64,000 nt of DNA, taken from Euborellia annulipes. Taxonomy: Eukaryota > Arthropoda > Insecta > Dermaptera > Anisolabididae. Both the position numbers and the translations under genes were made by a program. Below the pieces are notes generated by a model, which was given only the letters and a program-made list of their open reading frames with translations, was not told the DNA's origin and did not search any database. The stretch is from NCBI GenBank assembly GCA_023213315.1, contig JAKCPI010006194.1, positions 62,001 through 126,000 of the forward strand, read 5' to 3'. Below, one piece after another: positions 46,622 to 58,900 of this stretch; position 1 is the first letter of the stretch, and every line of letters begins with the position of its first letter.

Positions 46622-49600
46622 TAGTAGTCTTTGGTTAATTTTGATTAAAAGCTTATTTTCAGGCCCTAGGGGGGTACCCTAACCAATACTTTCTCTCTCT
46701 ATATATACAGTCAAATAGCTTAACTTGGGACATATACCCTAACTTGGGACAAACGGAAAATTTTTGTTATGATGGATTTGCAGCCCTGGTGAGGAAGCTA
46801 TTTTATCGGGCACCCCTGTGACAAATCACAGACATGAAACCAATAATTTCTCTTTCTATATATATACAGTCAAATAGCTTAACTTGGGATATATACCCTA
46901 ACTTGGGACAAACGGAAAATTTTTGTTTTGCCCTAATAATACTAATATCTACATTAATTTGCCATTATTTCTGCACCCGCATCAGGTGATGCATTCACTT
47001 TGTTTAGAAAAGTTCAGTAAGCTGCAGTAAAATTGTTTTTAATCTAGTACCATTTTTTATTTTTATCTAGTACCATTTTTTTTTGTATTATTAATATTTA
47101 ATTAAATTAAAAACAAACCATGATTAATGTCAAAAACATCTTATTTCCAAAAACAATCGTGTAAGTCTTAATTAATCAATCCTCTTTTCATGATCTTTAT
47201 ATGAAAATATAATATAATATTGTCATATCTATTCTTTCCGAAAATAGACAGGTCAAAAATAGAGTGCTATAATGATATAGATATCAAAAAAAAAAAAAAA
47301 AAAAAATTCGGCTAATTTGTGTCACTTTAGAGAATGTACAAACTGGCGTTTGAGATTCATTATTTGAGAGCAAACCCAGACACAGTTGTTTTACAAAAGC
47401 GCATGCTTGGTCCGTTCTGGAACAATGACTCAAAAACGCATTTTTTTATATCAATATATTCGTGATATATTTCAAAGTAATTTCCTTGTCTTTTCTACCA
47501 GATTACAAATATAGCGTGAATTATCCGTTTATTCGCTTTATATTACATTTAAGTCTTGAAATCGATGCTCTCTATTTGTTTGTTTGCAAAGTGTTATCAA
47601 GGGGATAGAGAAAAAAATAATCAATTTCAAGATTTATTTGTAATGATATGAGACGATTCTCAAGGACATAACAAAGCCAAGTATTTGAGAACTGGTAGAT
47701 AAAGTGAACTAAAATAGAAGGAAAGTTTCTTTGAAAAAGGAAATCGAAAAATAAATAGTAGATGAATATTCAATCTCACTCATAGTGAGCCTCGAACAAT
47801 AGTAGCGTTTATAAATAAAAAGATTAATATTATGGATACAAAAATTCGCCAGAATTATTGTTATCCTCATCAAAGACACTTTGTGTCTGAAGAAGGCTAT
47901 AGGCAGAAAATTGATATTGATATTAATATAATAGAATAAGTAGGAAGAAATTTCTATAGGAGATAGCGTAGATTTGATAAAGATGAGATAGATTCATTGA
48001 GAGAACCTTGTGTGCCGTTGGGACCAGGTGTGACTCCTGCAGTAGGAGCTGGCCCATTTTGCGGCATGTTCCAATTCCAATTGCCGTAGCTGGTGGCTGC
48101 TTGCCCATAAGAGCTGTAACCTTGTTGTTGGGGGGGGGCCCAGCGGTGTAGTTAGTACCCCATTGAGGTGGAGGTGGGGCACCCCATCCTTGATAACCAC
48201 CTACAGGACCACTTGGCGTATTGTATGCAGGGTAGCCCTGAGCTTGTGGGGCTGGTTGCATGTTCCAGCCCTGGTAGTTGTTCTGCATTGGGGGTGGACC
48301 ACCCATAGCCATTGCTGGAGCTCCAGCTCCCCATTGTCCAGCTTGGGCATCTCTCGGCTCTGCTTTTTTAATTTCCACCTAAACAAACAAATAGGGCATT
48401 CATTCTAAAAAAAAATTATTTTAGACATCTTTACCTTATATTAAAATCAAATTTTATAGTTTAATTAAGACTTATTTATCTCAAATTTGCTTTTAAAATT
48501 TTACGACTAGTGTATGTTAGAGGTTAATAATAAATAAGATAAAAGCTAATTTTTTGACAATTTAGTTTTATTTCTGTCATTCTAAATTAGCAGATTCTTT
48601 CTATTTTGGGCGTTGAAACGTGCACAGTTGTTATTAATTAAAAATTCATTTTTTCGGATTATTATTAAAATTATATATATTATTTTGGAGTTTAGGCTTT
48701 CACAGTTGTTATCATTAATAAAATAATTTAATTTTCGGTTTAACTGTGGTTTATTTGTAAAAATTACAACGTTTCGGCCACTCATTTGGTGTACAATTCA
48801 GCTAAGATTGTGACAATTTCATCTCAAATGAGTAAATGTAATCTTAGCTGAAGAAAGCCACAGAATGAGTTGCCGAAACGTTGTGATTTTTACAAATAAA
48901 TCACAATTAGACCGAAAATCAAATTCTTTTATTAACAGATATATATATGGCGCTGAAATCATAAGATAGAAATTGATTAAACTTAGCAATTGTATATAAT
49001 TGTCAAACAATTAGCTATTGTTTTATTTATCAATAGTGATCAGCTTTTTTTTGTAGATTATTAGAGAAGAAAGTATCAATAATAAGTTAATAATCATAAA
49101 GATTCTGTGATAAAATCACTTGAAAAAGGAATGAAAGAATGAATGTTTAGGAGAGTTTAAAACCCTAAGACCAACTTTAATTATACCGACTTTTTAGTAG
49201 TTAGCTTTAAAAAATGCTAATAAATCCCTTCGAAAAATTTGGAGAAAACACTTTAAAAGTTATTTTCCCCATTCCCAAAAAAAAACCAAACCCCCCCCTT
49301 ATTTAAAAAACCCGCCCCCCCCCCCCCCCCAAATAATAAATAATGATCCTCTCCAGTTTCATTAACAAAGATTTTTTACTTTCTACTCTTTTTGCCCTGA
49401 AATTTGATTTCTTAAACTCAAGGGATTCAAACCATATTTTTACTAAAAATAAAAGATATAAATAAACTGACTTTGATTATGAAACAGGGCGTGAGTAAAT
49501 ATGGTTTTTTAAAAACAGTAGAAATTAAATCTAATAAATATTAAAAGGATAAAATCTCCTCACATATTTTTAAAAGGATAATTATTCTTTCAATTTTTGG

Positions 49601-49823
49601 AAGTCATTTTTCAGTATTTTAAAAATTGATTAGAATTTTAATTAAAAATGTAAAAAGTAATTTTTATCCCTCCAAAATGAAAAAGTGAGTGAACTCATAC
49701 AAACAGGAAGTGAGGAAATATAACATATGATAAATAATTTTTTTTTGATTAATTCGATAAGAAAAAAAATATTCGTTTATATATTTATAAACAATCTAAA
49801 GAATCTTAAAAATAAAAATTATT

Positions 49824-49860
<37 letters not shown>

Positions 49861-50389
49861 AAATAACCTGTTTTCCATTGAGATTGATGTAATGTTCTGA
49901 AACGCATTTGTCAACAGCTTCGTCATCCTCAAATGATAAAAATCCAAATCCTCTTGATTTCTTTTTCTCTTGATCATACATGATGACGACCTCCATGACT
50001 TTGCCATAGCGTGTGAAGAAGGTCCTCAGATCTGTTTCGGTGACGTTAGCAGGGAGTCCGCCCAAAAATACCTTAGGATAGCTGTTCAATCCTCTTTTAG
50101 GTTTTTGTAAACTGCGTGGATTGCATGGTTTTGGGTCAATTGTACGCCCATCCAATTGATGAGGGCCATTTTGTAAAACAAGTGAAACATTAGCGGGATC
50201 CGAGAAGGTCACAAAACCGAAGCCTCTTGAACGGCCTGTTTCTGTGTTCTTCATCACCACACAATCCACAACTTCGCCATATCTAGCGAAATAACGTTGT
50301 AAATTCTCTTTTGATGTCTCCCAACTTAAACCCCCGACAAATAGTTTACCTTTATCGTCGTTTTCAGATATTACCTGTTTGACTCGCAT
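42298..50389 (-). CDS. DAZAP1: hnRNP of the DAZAP1 / Hrp48 type, two RRMs
   Basis: Three minus-strand exons: 50389-49868, 48378-48007 and 42644-42298. Exon 1 holds two RRM domains: RRM1 with RNP2 KLFVGGL (15-21) and RNP1 RGFGFVTF (55-62), and RRM2 with KVFLGGL (106-112) and RGFGFLSF (146-153). The inter-domain text LDGRTIDPKPCNPR is typical of this family, and VEIKKAEPRDA opens exon 2. The rest is Gly/Gln/Pro/Tyr-rich, and the terminus GYHPYRRM resembles the DAZAP1 end GFHPYRR. The family binds mRNA and acts in splicing, transport and translation control (Drosophila Hrp48/Hrb27C). Exon 2 has 372 bases where phase requires 373; the shift lies at the G9 run 48130-48138. The 5.4-kb intron 2 is repeat-rich. 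A GTAATA donor-like site at codon 6 raises the chance of alternative splicing. Confidence 0.92.
42812..43010. repeat. Palindromic element with degenerate hammerhead-like motifs
   Basis: AGCTGACGTTTCGGCTC at the left and TCGAAACGTCAGTTGTG at the right are inverse. GAAACGTC is preserved on both strands but CUGANGA is not. It lies in hnRNP intron 2. Confidence 0.55.
44016..44775. repeat. Palindromic hammerhead-type element carrying a second one
   Basis: Outer arms: AAGGACCGTTGGCC...GCGTATTATCCGTTTATTTG at the left and the inverse at the right, whose last 45 bases (44731-44775) are displaced by an inserted palindrome (about 44350-44730). The insert has its own arms (AGGTGGGCTTGGTCC and inverse) and a CTGAGGATGATG...CATCTAAATATTT motif. 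It lies in hnRNP intron 2. Confidence 0.75.
44295..44337 (+). ncRNA. Hammerhead-like motif with damaged helix II
   Basis: TTGTA (44295-44299) pairs with TACAA (44333-44337) as a 5-bp stem I. CTGAAGA (44300-44306), T, then a helix II that has lost bases relative to the copy at 61175-61220, GAA, ATAT, T as H17. Stem I and stem III are as in that copy. Confidence 0.45.
44776..46325. other. Intronic A+T-rich DNA
   Basis: Part of hnRNP intron 2. A short palindrome with GGAGTGTTAATATATAT arms lies at about 44815-44905; otherwise very A+T-rich with no feature I can support. Confidence 0.45.
46330..46700. repeat. Dispersed repeat family R, copy 3
   Basis: Begins CTGGTGTGACGGGTCACACC, contains GCAAAATGAGAATATACATT, an uninterrupted poly(A) of about 40 (46578-46619) and AAAAGCTTATTTTC, and ends ATACTTTCTCTC. 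Compare 14480-14960 and 30790-31200. Confidence 0.6.
46706..46930 (+). repeat. Direct repeat pair (AACTTGGGACA unit)
   Basis: Two direct copies of about 60-70 bp, about 46706-46766 and 46866-46926, containing CAGTCAAATAGCTTAACTTG and CCCTAACTTGGGACAAACGG. They are about 95% alike by eye and separated by about 100 bp. Each has TTAACTTGGGA twice, so the unit is itself a small internal repeat. Confidence 0.65.
48700..48930. repeat. Palindromic hammerhead-type element, partly deleted
   Basis: Fourth member of the 34.7/36.2 kb family: ACAACGTTTCGGCCACTCAT at the left and AACGTTGTGATTTTTAC at the right. The left arm lacks the CTTCTTCAG part of the core; the right arm keeps CTGAAGAA followed by AGCCAC and GAAACGTT. 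In hnRNP intron 1. Confidence 0.6.
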
Positions 50390-51977
50390 GGTTCTAACTT
50401 TAATAGGTTAAAAACAAAATAAAATTTAAGTTAGAAACAAAATACAGTATAGATGGTGTTTAAAAAAACTAGACCCCTTTTTGTCAGTAATTTTGGTCCC
50501 AGCCAAATTTCCATCTGATTGGCAGTGATCTTGTTCAAAAAATTATTTAGGTTATGTAATGTTTTAGGTTATTGAGCGCGTAAAGCCGACAGGAAGAAAA
50601 ACATGTGATGCCCTCTATAAAGACGCAACCAAACGCTAAACTAGATTAAAATTATAAACCGACGAAATTGAAAAATCCAGTTAAATTCATTGCAATTCTT
50701 CTCAAAAGATATTAAAAATTTGTTAATAATTTTCTAAATATTCTTTGTGTATTTTTATTAACATTTTTCAAAGGGTCGATATTTTTAAAAAGAGACTATC
50801 CAAATTTATAACTATTTAATTAATGTATTTGGTTAATAAAAAAAACCGTTTTAATAATTAATTAATCTCCTATGAGAATAAAACAATATATTTTATTAAT
50901 TTTTATTAATATAAATATGATTTTTGAAATTCAAAATTTTAAACTTCCACAAAATAGCTTAAAAAAATTTTCTTTTTTTCAAAAGTATAATTATTCTAAA
51001 AATTAGAATAGTTTTTGCTTTATTAAAAACAATTTTTTATTTATATAAAGAAGTTTTCTAAATGCATAAGATAAAACTTTAAACCACTTGAGTCAAATGG
51101 CACTTCCGGATGACTAATTCAAAACATGGACGTCGCATCATTAAAATATAATAATTTATAATTTAATTGACTTTCAACACTAAACGCTTTGTTTTTAATT
51201 TTAATAAAGCAAAGTACAAATAATTTTTAAACGACTACTTAAATATTTTACTTATTTTTAATCAAAATATAAAAAAAAAATCTATATTTCTAAAATCCTA
51301 AATTTTACTAAAACATATTCACTTGGTTAGATTAACTAATTTATATTATTAATTTAGTCAAAAAATATACTTTAAAACTTGGGTTTTTATTCATGCAAAA
51401 AAACTTTAGTAGCTATATAATCTTCAAAAAAAAAAAAAAAATCAAAGCCCCCCCCTCCCAAGTGAGCGAATATAACCGACTGGAGGAGCACAAGTCTTTA
51501 ATAAATATTATAAATAAAGAATACATATTTAAAGGGTTACATAGTAAATATAAATAAAAATCATATTATCATCTTTTGGGTGAAGCCTTTTCAATTGGCG
51601 CCTAGATGTCGAAGGCGCGCTGCAACTATTTGAAAATTTTCTATATTCTTTTCCAACGCTTGCAAATATTTAAATAATTTGTATTCTTTTTCTCTAAAGT
51701 TTGGAGGGAGAGTGGTGTAGGTTTTATGTGAAACATATTTATAAGTGGAAATTTTCATTGTTTAAATTACATTAAAGTGTTTTATAAAGAATTATTGCCC
51801 ATTCAAATTCAATTGTAAGATATTGGTGCAAACGGGCATATATATTTTCCTTTTATTTGTGCTTGATCCTAGAAGCTGGGAGCACCTTCTAATTCTTCAC
51901 CTGGTAGATTTTATTAATTTAAAAAATTAAAGATGTTTCTTATTAATAATAATATTAATTTCATTCTATTTTTACAG
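50390..51977. other. Upstream of the hnRNP gene, no gene seen
   Basis: Presumed minus-strand promoter region; no TATA box assigned. A+T-rich with poly(A) at 51426-51441. Confidence 0.45.
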
Positions 51978-52053
51978 AGGAAGACCAAAAGGGCATCTAT
52001 TCTTGTCAAGCAGTAGTCCTGATGAACCTCTGGCATCATTAGCTGTTTCCTAA
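51978..52053 (+). CDS. Possible terminal exon
   Basis: A strong acceptor (TTCTATTTTTACAG) precedes a frame reading GRPKGHLFLSSSSPDEPLAS, then LAVS and TAA at 52051-52053. The amino-acid content looks like a protein C-terminus, but no upstream exon is identified and I do not recognise it. It may be chance. Confidence 0.25.
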
Positions 52054-52334
52054 AGACTACCGGTAATCATCGATAATGTCATTTTTAATTTAAGTTATTT
52101 AAGATATATGAGGTCATTTGGGATCGTCCATTTAGATTAAATGGTATCAAATACAATTTAAAGAATGCCCATGTAGAAACACTGTTAAGCTAGATCCTAC
52201 AATGCACTAAGATTCACATATTTCAATTTATAAAATTTCAAAACATAGAGCTCAATAATAATAATCCAATACTGGCCAGTATGCAATAATCCACCTTGCC
52301 CAAAAGATTCATTCATATCAGCCACACCATAAAC

Positions 52335-52570
52335 AGTTTTTTTTTTTGTTTTTTAACACTCACACTCACACTGTCTTTACGGCAACTTAACTTACGATAT
52401 CCGTAATTGATTAATATACATATATTGGGGGTCCAGGCATTCTTATTTAAGCCATTTGGTATCCAAATGGCTTAAATAAAATCATCAGACTGCCTGGGGT
52501 CCGAACCCGCGACTTTTGGTATACGAGGTTAGCACGCTAACCCCTAAACCAAGCCCCGAGGGCACCATAA
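52335..52570 (-). mobile_element. tRNA-derived SINE, nearly complete
   Basis: Read on the minus strand: tRNA-like head with GCTTGGTTTAGGGG (A box, 52541-52554) and GGGTTCGGACCC (B box, 52498-52509), then an AAGCCATTTGGATACCAAAT hairpin, the GCCGTAAAGACAGTGTG tail and poly(A). It shares its tail with 3148-3301 and 32960-33180, so this is the best full-length reference copy in the window. Confidence 0.8.
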
Positions 52571-53595
52571 ACAGTTATTTATGAAAACAAATGATGGGCA
52601 ATATCTGCAAAATAAAATGAGTGGCCCATCAAGGCTGATGTATTATTCTTCGGATGTTCCTTTTATATGAAGTCCAAAATAAATTATTTAGTTTATTCAT
52701 AGACTTTTTAATTATTTTCTTATAAATTATTGTTTATTACATGGTTTATACTACAATTTTGAAAAAAAAAATCAAATTTTCCTGCTCTCTAATTCTCAAT
52801 TTTATTAAGGAAAATTGTTTAATCCCTAACTATATTCGTAAAATTGTCTTCAATTTTCAAAAATATATAGTTCCACATCTTATTTAATAATAGTCAAGTA
52901 TAATTTACAATGTTTGATGCTAATCACAAAAGGCTTCCCCTGTAAAAGCAAAAATAATTCTAATTACAAAAAATGTTTTGTTATTCGATCATCACAAAAT
53001 AAATATTAAAATGATAAAAATTTCGCGTTAAAAACAATTGATATTTTTTAAAATTTCTTTCTATAATAGAAAACAATACAAGTATATTACAATAATAAAA
53101 TTAGATATTAAAAAAAAAATGGAATAATAATAGCTAGGTTCGAGAATTCCCCCTAGGAGTAAAGCTGGTTCTTGACTAGGCGAAACGGAGACCCTTGCGA
53201 AATCAAAGGCTTACAGAGCAAATAAACAATCTTTTAAATATGAAATATTGAGAAGAGTATCCAAAATGAAAACCCTGAATTCAGATACAAATCAAATATA
53301 AGTAATAAAAATTATTTTTATTTTTCCTTTTGAATTCAACCCTTCGAATTTTTGCATTATTGAGCTTCAGCAATAATAAAAAAAAATAATTAGATTTACA
53401 ATATAAAAATAAAATGTGTCTATATTATCTTACAATATTTTCTTATGATCTCTTAAATGTGAAAAAAATCATTGTTCATTATCGTTTTTAAATTAAAGCA
53501 GTGGCAGCAACCTTTTTTGATGTGCAGCCCAGTTTTTTCGTAAAAAAAAAAAAAAAAACCCTGAGGCCCAGTGTATATATATAATTTTATATAAG
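52571..53595. other. Intergenic, no gene seen
   Basis: A+T-rich, including a fragment near 53501-53580 (CAGTGGCAGCAACCTTTTTT) that resembles hAT termini but has no opposite end assigned. Confidence 0.4.
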
Positions 53596-53809
53596 TACAG
53601 TGAGGGACAATATTAAGTCCCACCCATGCGTTTTCTACTTGTGATTATTTCATTGTTTTTAAAAAAATATTATATATTTTTTAATGGAAACTTTTCATGG
53701 TTCAAACCTATAAAATTTCCAATAAAGATTTTTATTTTCTTTTATAAAAACAATGAAATAATCACAAGTAGAAACGCTTGGGTGAGACTTAATATTGTCC
53801 CTCACTGTA
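53596..53809. mobile_element. Tc1/mariner-like MITE, copy 3
   Basis: TACAGTGAGGGACAATATTA and inverse at the ends. Arms match 15166-15426 closely. Terminal TA present. Confidence 0.85.
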
Positions 53810-54134
53810 TATAATTTTTATCTTTTCTTAGAAGTCCGCGACCCAGTTCCAATCAGCCCACGGCTTCTAAATTTCTAAAATTTTGAATCAGTATTGAAAA
53901 TATTTATTTTGGATACCCTTAGCTAATATATTTCTCAATTAATTTTCATCACAGCCACTACTCCTCATAATTAATCTCCAATTATTTATTGTTCTTTTAC
54001 TTTTATTATTTTCTTATTTCACTAAACAAAATAAAAAATAATTAGAGATTGCACTTTTGAAACTAAAAATCAGCCTTTTTAGTAATTTAGTAAAGTGGTT
54101 TAGTAAAAATAATTTATAAACAAATACCGTATAT

Positions 54135-54726
54135 CAGAGGCGTATATAGATTTTTTTCGGGGAGGAGGGACGAACTGATATTTTTAATGATCCCCCTCCC
54201 CATATACAAAAATATTTTTAAAATACCAAGTTCCGAGGAGCCCTGGCCAGATTCCCAGACAGCTTGGAATATTGCAGAAATATCGCGAATCTTGCTTAAA
54301 TTGCCAATATTGCAGGAATATTGCACCAATATTGCAAATCTTGCAAAATATTGGCAACATTGCAGCGGCACTATTCCAAGCTAGGCGGACATAGGAATAT
54401 TGCAGCAAGATTGGTGCAATATTCCATTTTTGACTTTTGCAACATTCCTGTTTGAGCTGCAATATTGAGCAAGATTGGCCATATTACTGTAATATTCCAA
54501 GTTGTCTGGGTTTTTATTAAGTTTTTTTTAATATGAAAATTTCCGTATTCATCCGAGCTCCGAGGGACCCGGGTCCTCTCAAAGACAAAAGTTTTATTAA
54601 AAAATGCTTATATATATTAATATATTTCTTTTTTTATTTCATAAACAAAGATATAGAAATTGGCCTTATACTCGTATATATAGATTTGAAAAATTTCGAG
54701 GAGAAGGTCCCTTATATACGCCTCTG
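54135..54726. mobile_element. hAT-like element with a nested MITE
   Basis: Ends CAGAGGCGTATATA and TATACGCCTCTG, with flanks CCGTATAT and CCGTGTGT (6 of 8 alike), as expected for an old 8-bp duplication. The MITE at 54255-54509 sits inside and is younger. Confidence 0.65.
54255..54509. mobile_element. MITE with CCAGACAGC ends, copy 2
   Basis: CCAGACAGCTTGGAATATTG at the left and the inverse CAATATTCCAAGTTGTCTGG-type end at the right, with many GCAATATTGC-like internal units. Related to 28226-28379. Confidence 0.75.
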
Positions 54727-54901
54727 CCGTGTGTATATATAAAGTTTATATATACACTATTTGAAATTTTATTTATAGAGGCTAAGGACTGTCCATTTTC
54801 CTCTTGTCCATCAATTATTTGATGAATGTGAATATAAAATTTGATTATCGAACGTTTTAGAGATAATTTAATAACAGACTTGACAGACTTTTTTTTAGAC
54901 T

Positions 54902-55239
54902 CAGGCTGAATTCACACCAAAACGTTTTGCTCAATGCCAACGCACACCTATTAGGCAAAATATTTGCCATTTAGCAAAATGTTTTGCCATTGAGCATTTT
55001 TGCCTAATCGGTGTGCGTTGGCATTTTTTGCTCATTAGCAGAACATTTTGTCCAATGCCAATGCACATCGATTGAGCAAAACGCTCAATGGCAAAACATT
55101 TTGTTTAATCGAATCATGTCCAATTGTGTTTTGTCTCCTCGGTGTGCGTTGACCCATAGAAAAGCATTGAAAAAACGGTTTTAGGTAAAAACGTTTTGTT
55201 CGAAAACATTTTTGCTCAATTGGTGTGCGTTCAGCCTCA
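54902..55239. mobile_element. Inverted-end element with iterated subterminal motif
   Basis: CAGGCTGAATTCACACC at the left and GGTGTGCGTTCAGCCT at the right. The interior carries at least six copies of TTGCTCAAT / GGTGTGCGTTGGC words in both orientations. No coding capacity. Confidence 0.65.
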
Positions 55240-55921
55240 GTGAACCACAAAATGTTCGTTTCCGTTAAAATCTAGTCATCGATAATCGTAAATTACATGT
55301 ATTTATATAGTCAATAGAAAGCAATAACTCCGCAACGTGTTTCATTTTATGGTTTTAATTTTTTTTTTCGATATTTCTGTTGAGATTCCACTACGATTTC
55401 GGTATGGATATTTTCGTGATATCACAACATCCCTATCATATTATAATTTTAGAGAAGTCTTTTCATAATATAAATATTTTTATGCGACAACTCATTATTA
55501 TTTGATAACATCCTACCAAATTTCTAGCCTGAGTCAAGGCTAACAACTTTAATAATTTATCAAGTAAATATTATTCCGCGAATTTTGTTTTATTATTATG
55601 ACAATCAATAGAATTCTTAAGATTAAAATTTTCAAACCGGGTAGATAGATCGAAGTCCTTTAGTGGCACATCATATAAATGAATAAGGATTTGTATATTA
55701 GTCAGCTGAACTTTTAGAATTTACTGTACTGATAAAACAAGGACCTCGTGCTATCTCTCGGATATCTACCATTCTTATTTAGATAAGAGTTTAATGATTA
55801 CATAACTAATATGCTATTAAAAAGGTTTGTGAATCAATAATACGCTGCCCAGAGCGAATTCTCGAACACAGTTTTTTAATAAATAGTTAAAAGTTATTTA
55901 AATATACATTTGTAATTAAAT
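55240..55921. other. Downstream flank of zinc-finger gene, no gene seen
   Basis: A+T-rich, without a recognisable feature other than possible 3' UTR. Confidence 0.4.
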
Positions 55922-58900
55922 TTAATCTGATTCAAAGTCTTCTTCATATTTAAATCTTCGTGTTTCTGTTGGTGGTGGAATAAAATTTGTATCATGTACA
56001 GATTTCATATGGTCTCTTAAAGCAAAACTCCGGGCATAGGATGCTCCACAAATTTCACAACAAAATTTTAATAAATCTTTACGACCATCAACTCCATGTG
56101 ATGTCATATGATTGCGCATAGAATATAACGAAGCAAATGGCCGATTGCATATAGAACATGAATAAGGTTTTGTATGAGTGTTTTTATGGCCAGCTAATTG
56201 AACAATTGTTTTAAATGACTTTGGACAGTAAGGACATTTGAAAGAACGTTCATCCGAATGAATTTTAATATGTTGAGAATAGCCATTATGTGATCGGAAA
56301 CGTTTATCACAGAATTCGCATTGGTATGGTCTGACACCTGAATGTGTTCGCATATGCAATGTTAAACAATATTTTACACGGAATCGCATACTACAAACAG
56401 AACAGGCATGTGGTTTCTCGCCCGTATGTATCCTTTCATGTTTGACTTTTTCATGTGGTCGTTTAAATGCCCGTCCACAATAACTACAAGAATATGGTTT
56501 TTCGTTTGCATGACTTTGTCTATGTTCTCTTAATAATTCCACTTCGGCAAATTCTTCTTTACAAACATCACACTTAAAAGGTTTATCTTCTAGATGAATT
56601 CTTTTATGGAGTTCAAGTAAATTTAATGTGTCAAATGATCGATTACAAATTTCACAATTAAATTTTGTTGTCGTGCAATGTTCGGCCATGTGAATCTCTT
56701 GAAATTGCCGATAGACTTTTTCGCCACAAATTTGACATATAAATTTAGATGGATCACTAATATCTTCATCCACAGAATCCGCGTGACATTTAGCCCAATG
56801 TTCAGAAAGTTTTTCATCCGTATCAAATGAATCCGCACAGACTGAACAAACAGCAACACTAGAACTTAAAATCCCAGCTTCATCTAATAATTCAGGTTTT
56901 TCAATTTCTGTTAAATTCTTCTCATGAATTCTTTGATGTTGTATCAACGTTCTTTTCGTTGAACAAATAGTATTACAAATTGTACATTTGTAGCTAACAG
57001 GTTCAAATATTTTCGTTTGTTCTTCGGGAAGGTGCATTCGTTTATGCATCTTAAGAGATCGTATAGTCCAAAAAGGTGTATCGCAAAACTCACAAACAAC
57101 TGGTTCTTCTAAAACTTTTTTAGTATAGATTTTCTTTCCTGATTTATTCGAATGAATTTTTGCTTTATGAGCGTTAAATGCTCGTAACGTTTTAAAAACC
57201 ATATCACATATTTCGCAATTTAATTCTTTCTCTAGACATGTATTTTCATGTTGCAAATATTTTGATATTGATTCAAATTCAGTTTTGCATGATTTACAAA
57301 TAAAAATGGAAATTTTAGAACCTCCATCCTCATCAATTAAATATTTCACATCAATTGGACAATCATTCGATTCAATAATTGATGGATTTGTCTCTATTGC
57401 TTCAAGAAGCAACCGTTCTACAGTTTCGTCATCTGTAGCTTCCTCCAAACCACCAATAATCCTAATCAAACCCTCAGGAAGAGTTTTTCTTTTAGTTTCT
57501 TTTTTTCTTCCAACATTATTAAGAGACTTTTTATTAATTGTAGGTTCCAGTTTATTGAAAGGTTTCAGATTAATTTTATATGATTCATCATCGTTCTCCC
57601 AAAATTTCTGTATTTGTACTACTTTTCGTTCATAAACGATTCCATTTTGGTCTAAGCAGTGTTCTTGTTTAATTGTTCCAATAATATCAGCATTGCTTTT
57701 TTCAGCATTCTCTGTTTCATCTTCCTCTTCATCATCCTTATCTTTAAATTCAACTAGACCTTCGGTTTCTATATAATCTTGAATTTTTTCCATATCCTCC
57801 TCTGTATCTTCATCTTCTTCCTCGTCTTCTAATTCGTCTTCTAAATGATCAATTTCAATTAATGGACTATCGTTGCCGTTGGACTCATTTCTAACATATT
57901 CAACATTTACTCCTTCCATACTGCCTTTATTATTTTCACCTTCTGGAATCTATTACAAAAAAAATTATTATTAGTAATTCGAAAAGAAGAAATTAATGGC
58001 TGATAATTAACAGGAAACAGGTAGATGTAGGCAGCCAGCAAAGAATAAAAACTTTATTTAAATATCTTCGACGTTTCGGGAACGCATCGCTCTGATCTTC
58101 AGGACGATAAATTTTTAATGTTGTTTAGATTGATACATGGAGGTGATACAAAATTATAATACAAATTTGCATATACCATTTGATGTATGTTTAATTGTTT
58201 ATGAGAATTGTACAGGGGGCGATTCAGTTAAAATCAGGGTGGTTAAAACCGGTTTTAACCGTCATCGTTTTAATCCAATTCTGACCAGTGGTTTTTATTG
58301 AAATAAACAAATAAATTTCATATAGTAAGCTTACATTTCGGGAAAATTCGGCATAAAACATAAATCATATAGAAATGGAAGATATAAAATACTGAACTTA
58401 AAAATATCTAAACATAAATTTTATAATTGCAGGAATTTTGGACCAATAGTTTTAATTACATTCGCTAATTGAAAGTTGTGATCTGTGCTTCTCACACCAG
58501 ATTTTTTTTTAAATTTAATTTAAGGCCTTTTTCAGCATCGGAGGCCATTTAGACCCAGTCCCTATTTATTCAAATTGATTGGTATTTAAATTAATTTTGT
58601 GGTTAAAACCAATTTTGGACGGTTTTTAACATTTTTGACTAGTGTCAAAATCTAAAAAAAGTGTTTCTTTTTTAACCAGTGGGTTGTATTTGTTGTTGAA
58701 TGGGCCTTGGAGTCTTTTAATCTTGGCCAGTGCTGATGTTTCGGGCCCATTCAACAATAAATACAGCCCAGGCACCCACTACAATTCTCGTAAATAATTA
58801 AATATACATCTAATGGTATATGCAAATTAATATTATAATTTTGTATGACCTACATGCATCAATCACAACATTAACAATTTATCGTCATAAAAATGGTAGC

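Noticed and set aside
57285..57635. 116-codon plus-strand ORF inside the large zinc-finger exon
   Set aside because: Antisense to a clearly coding acidic/finger region.
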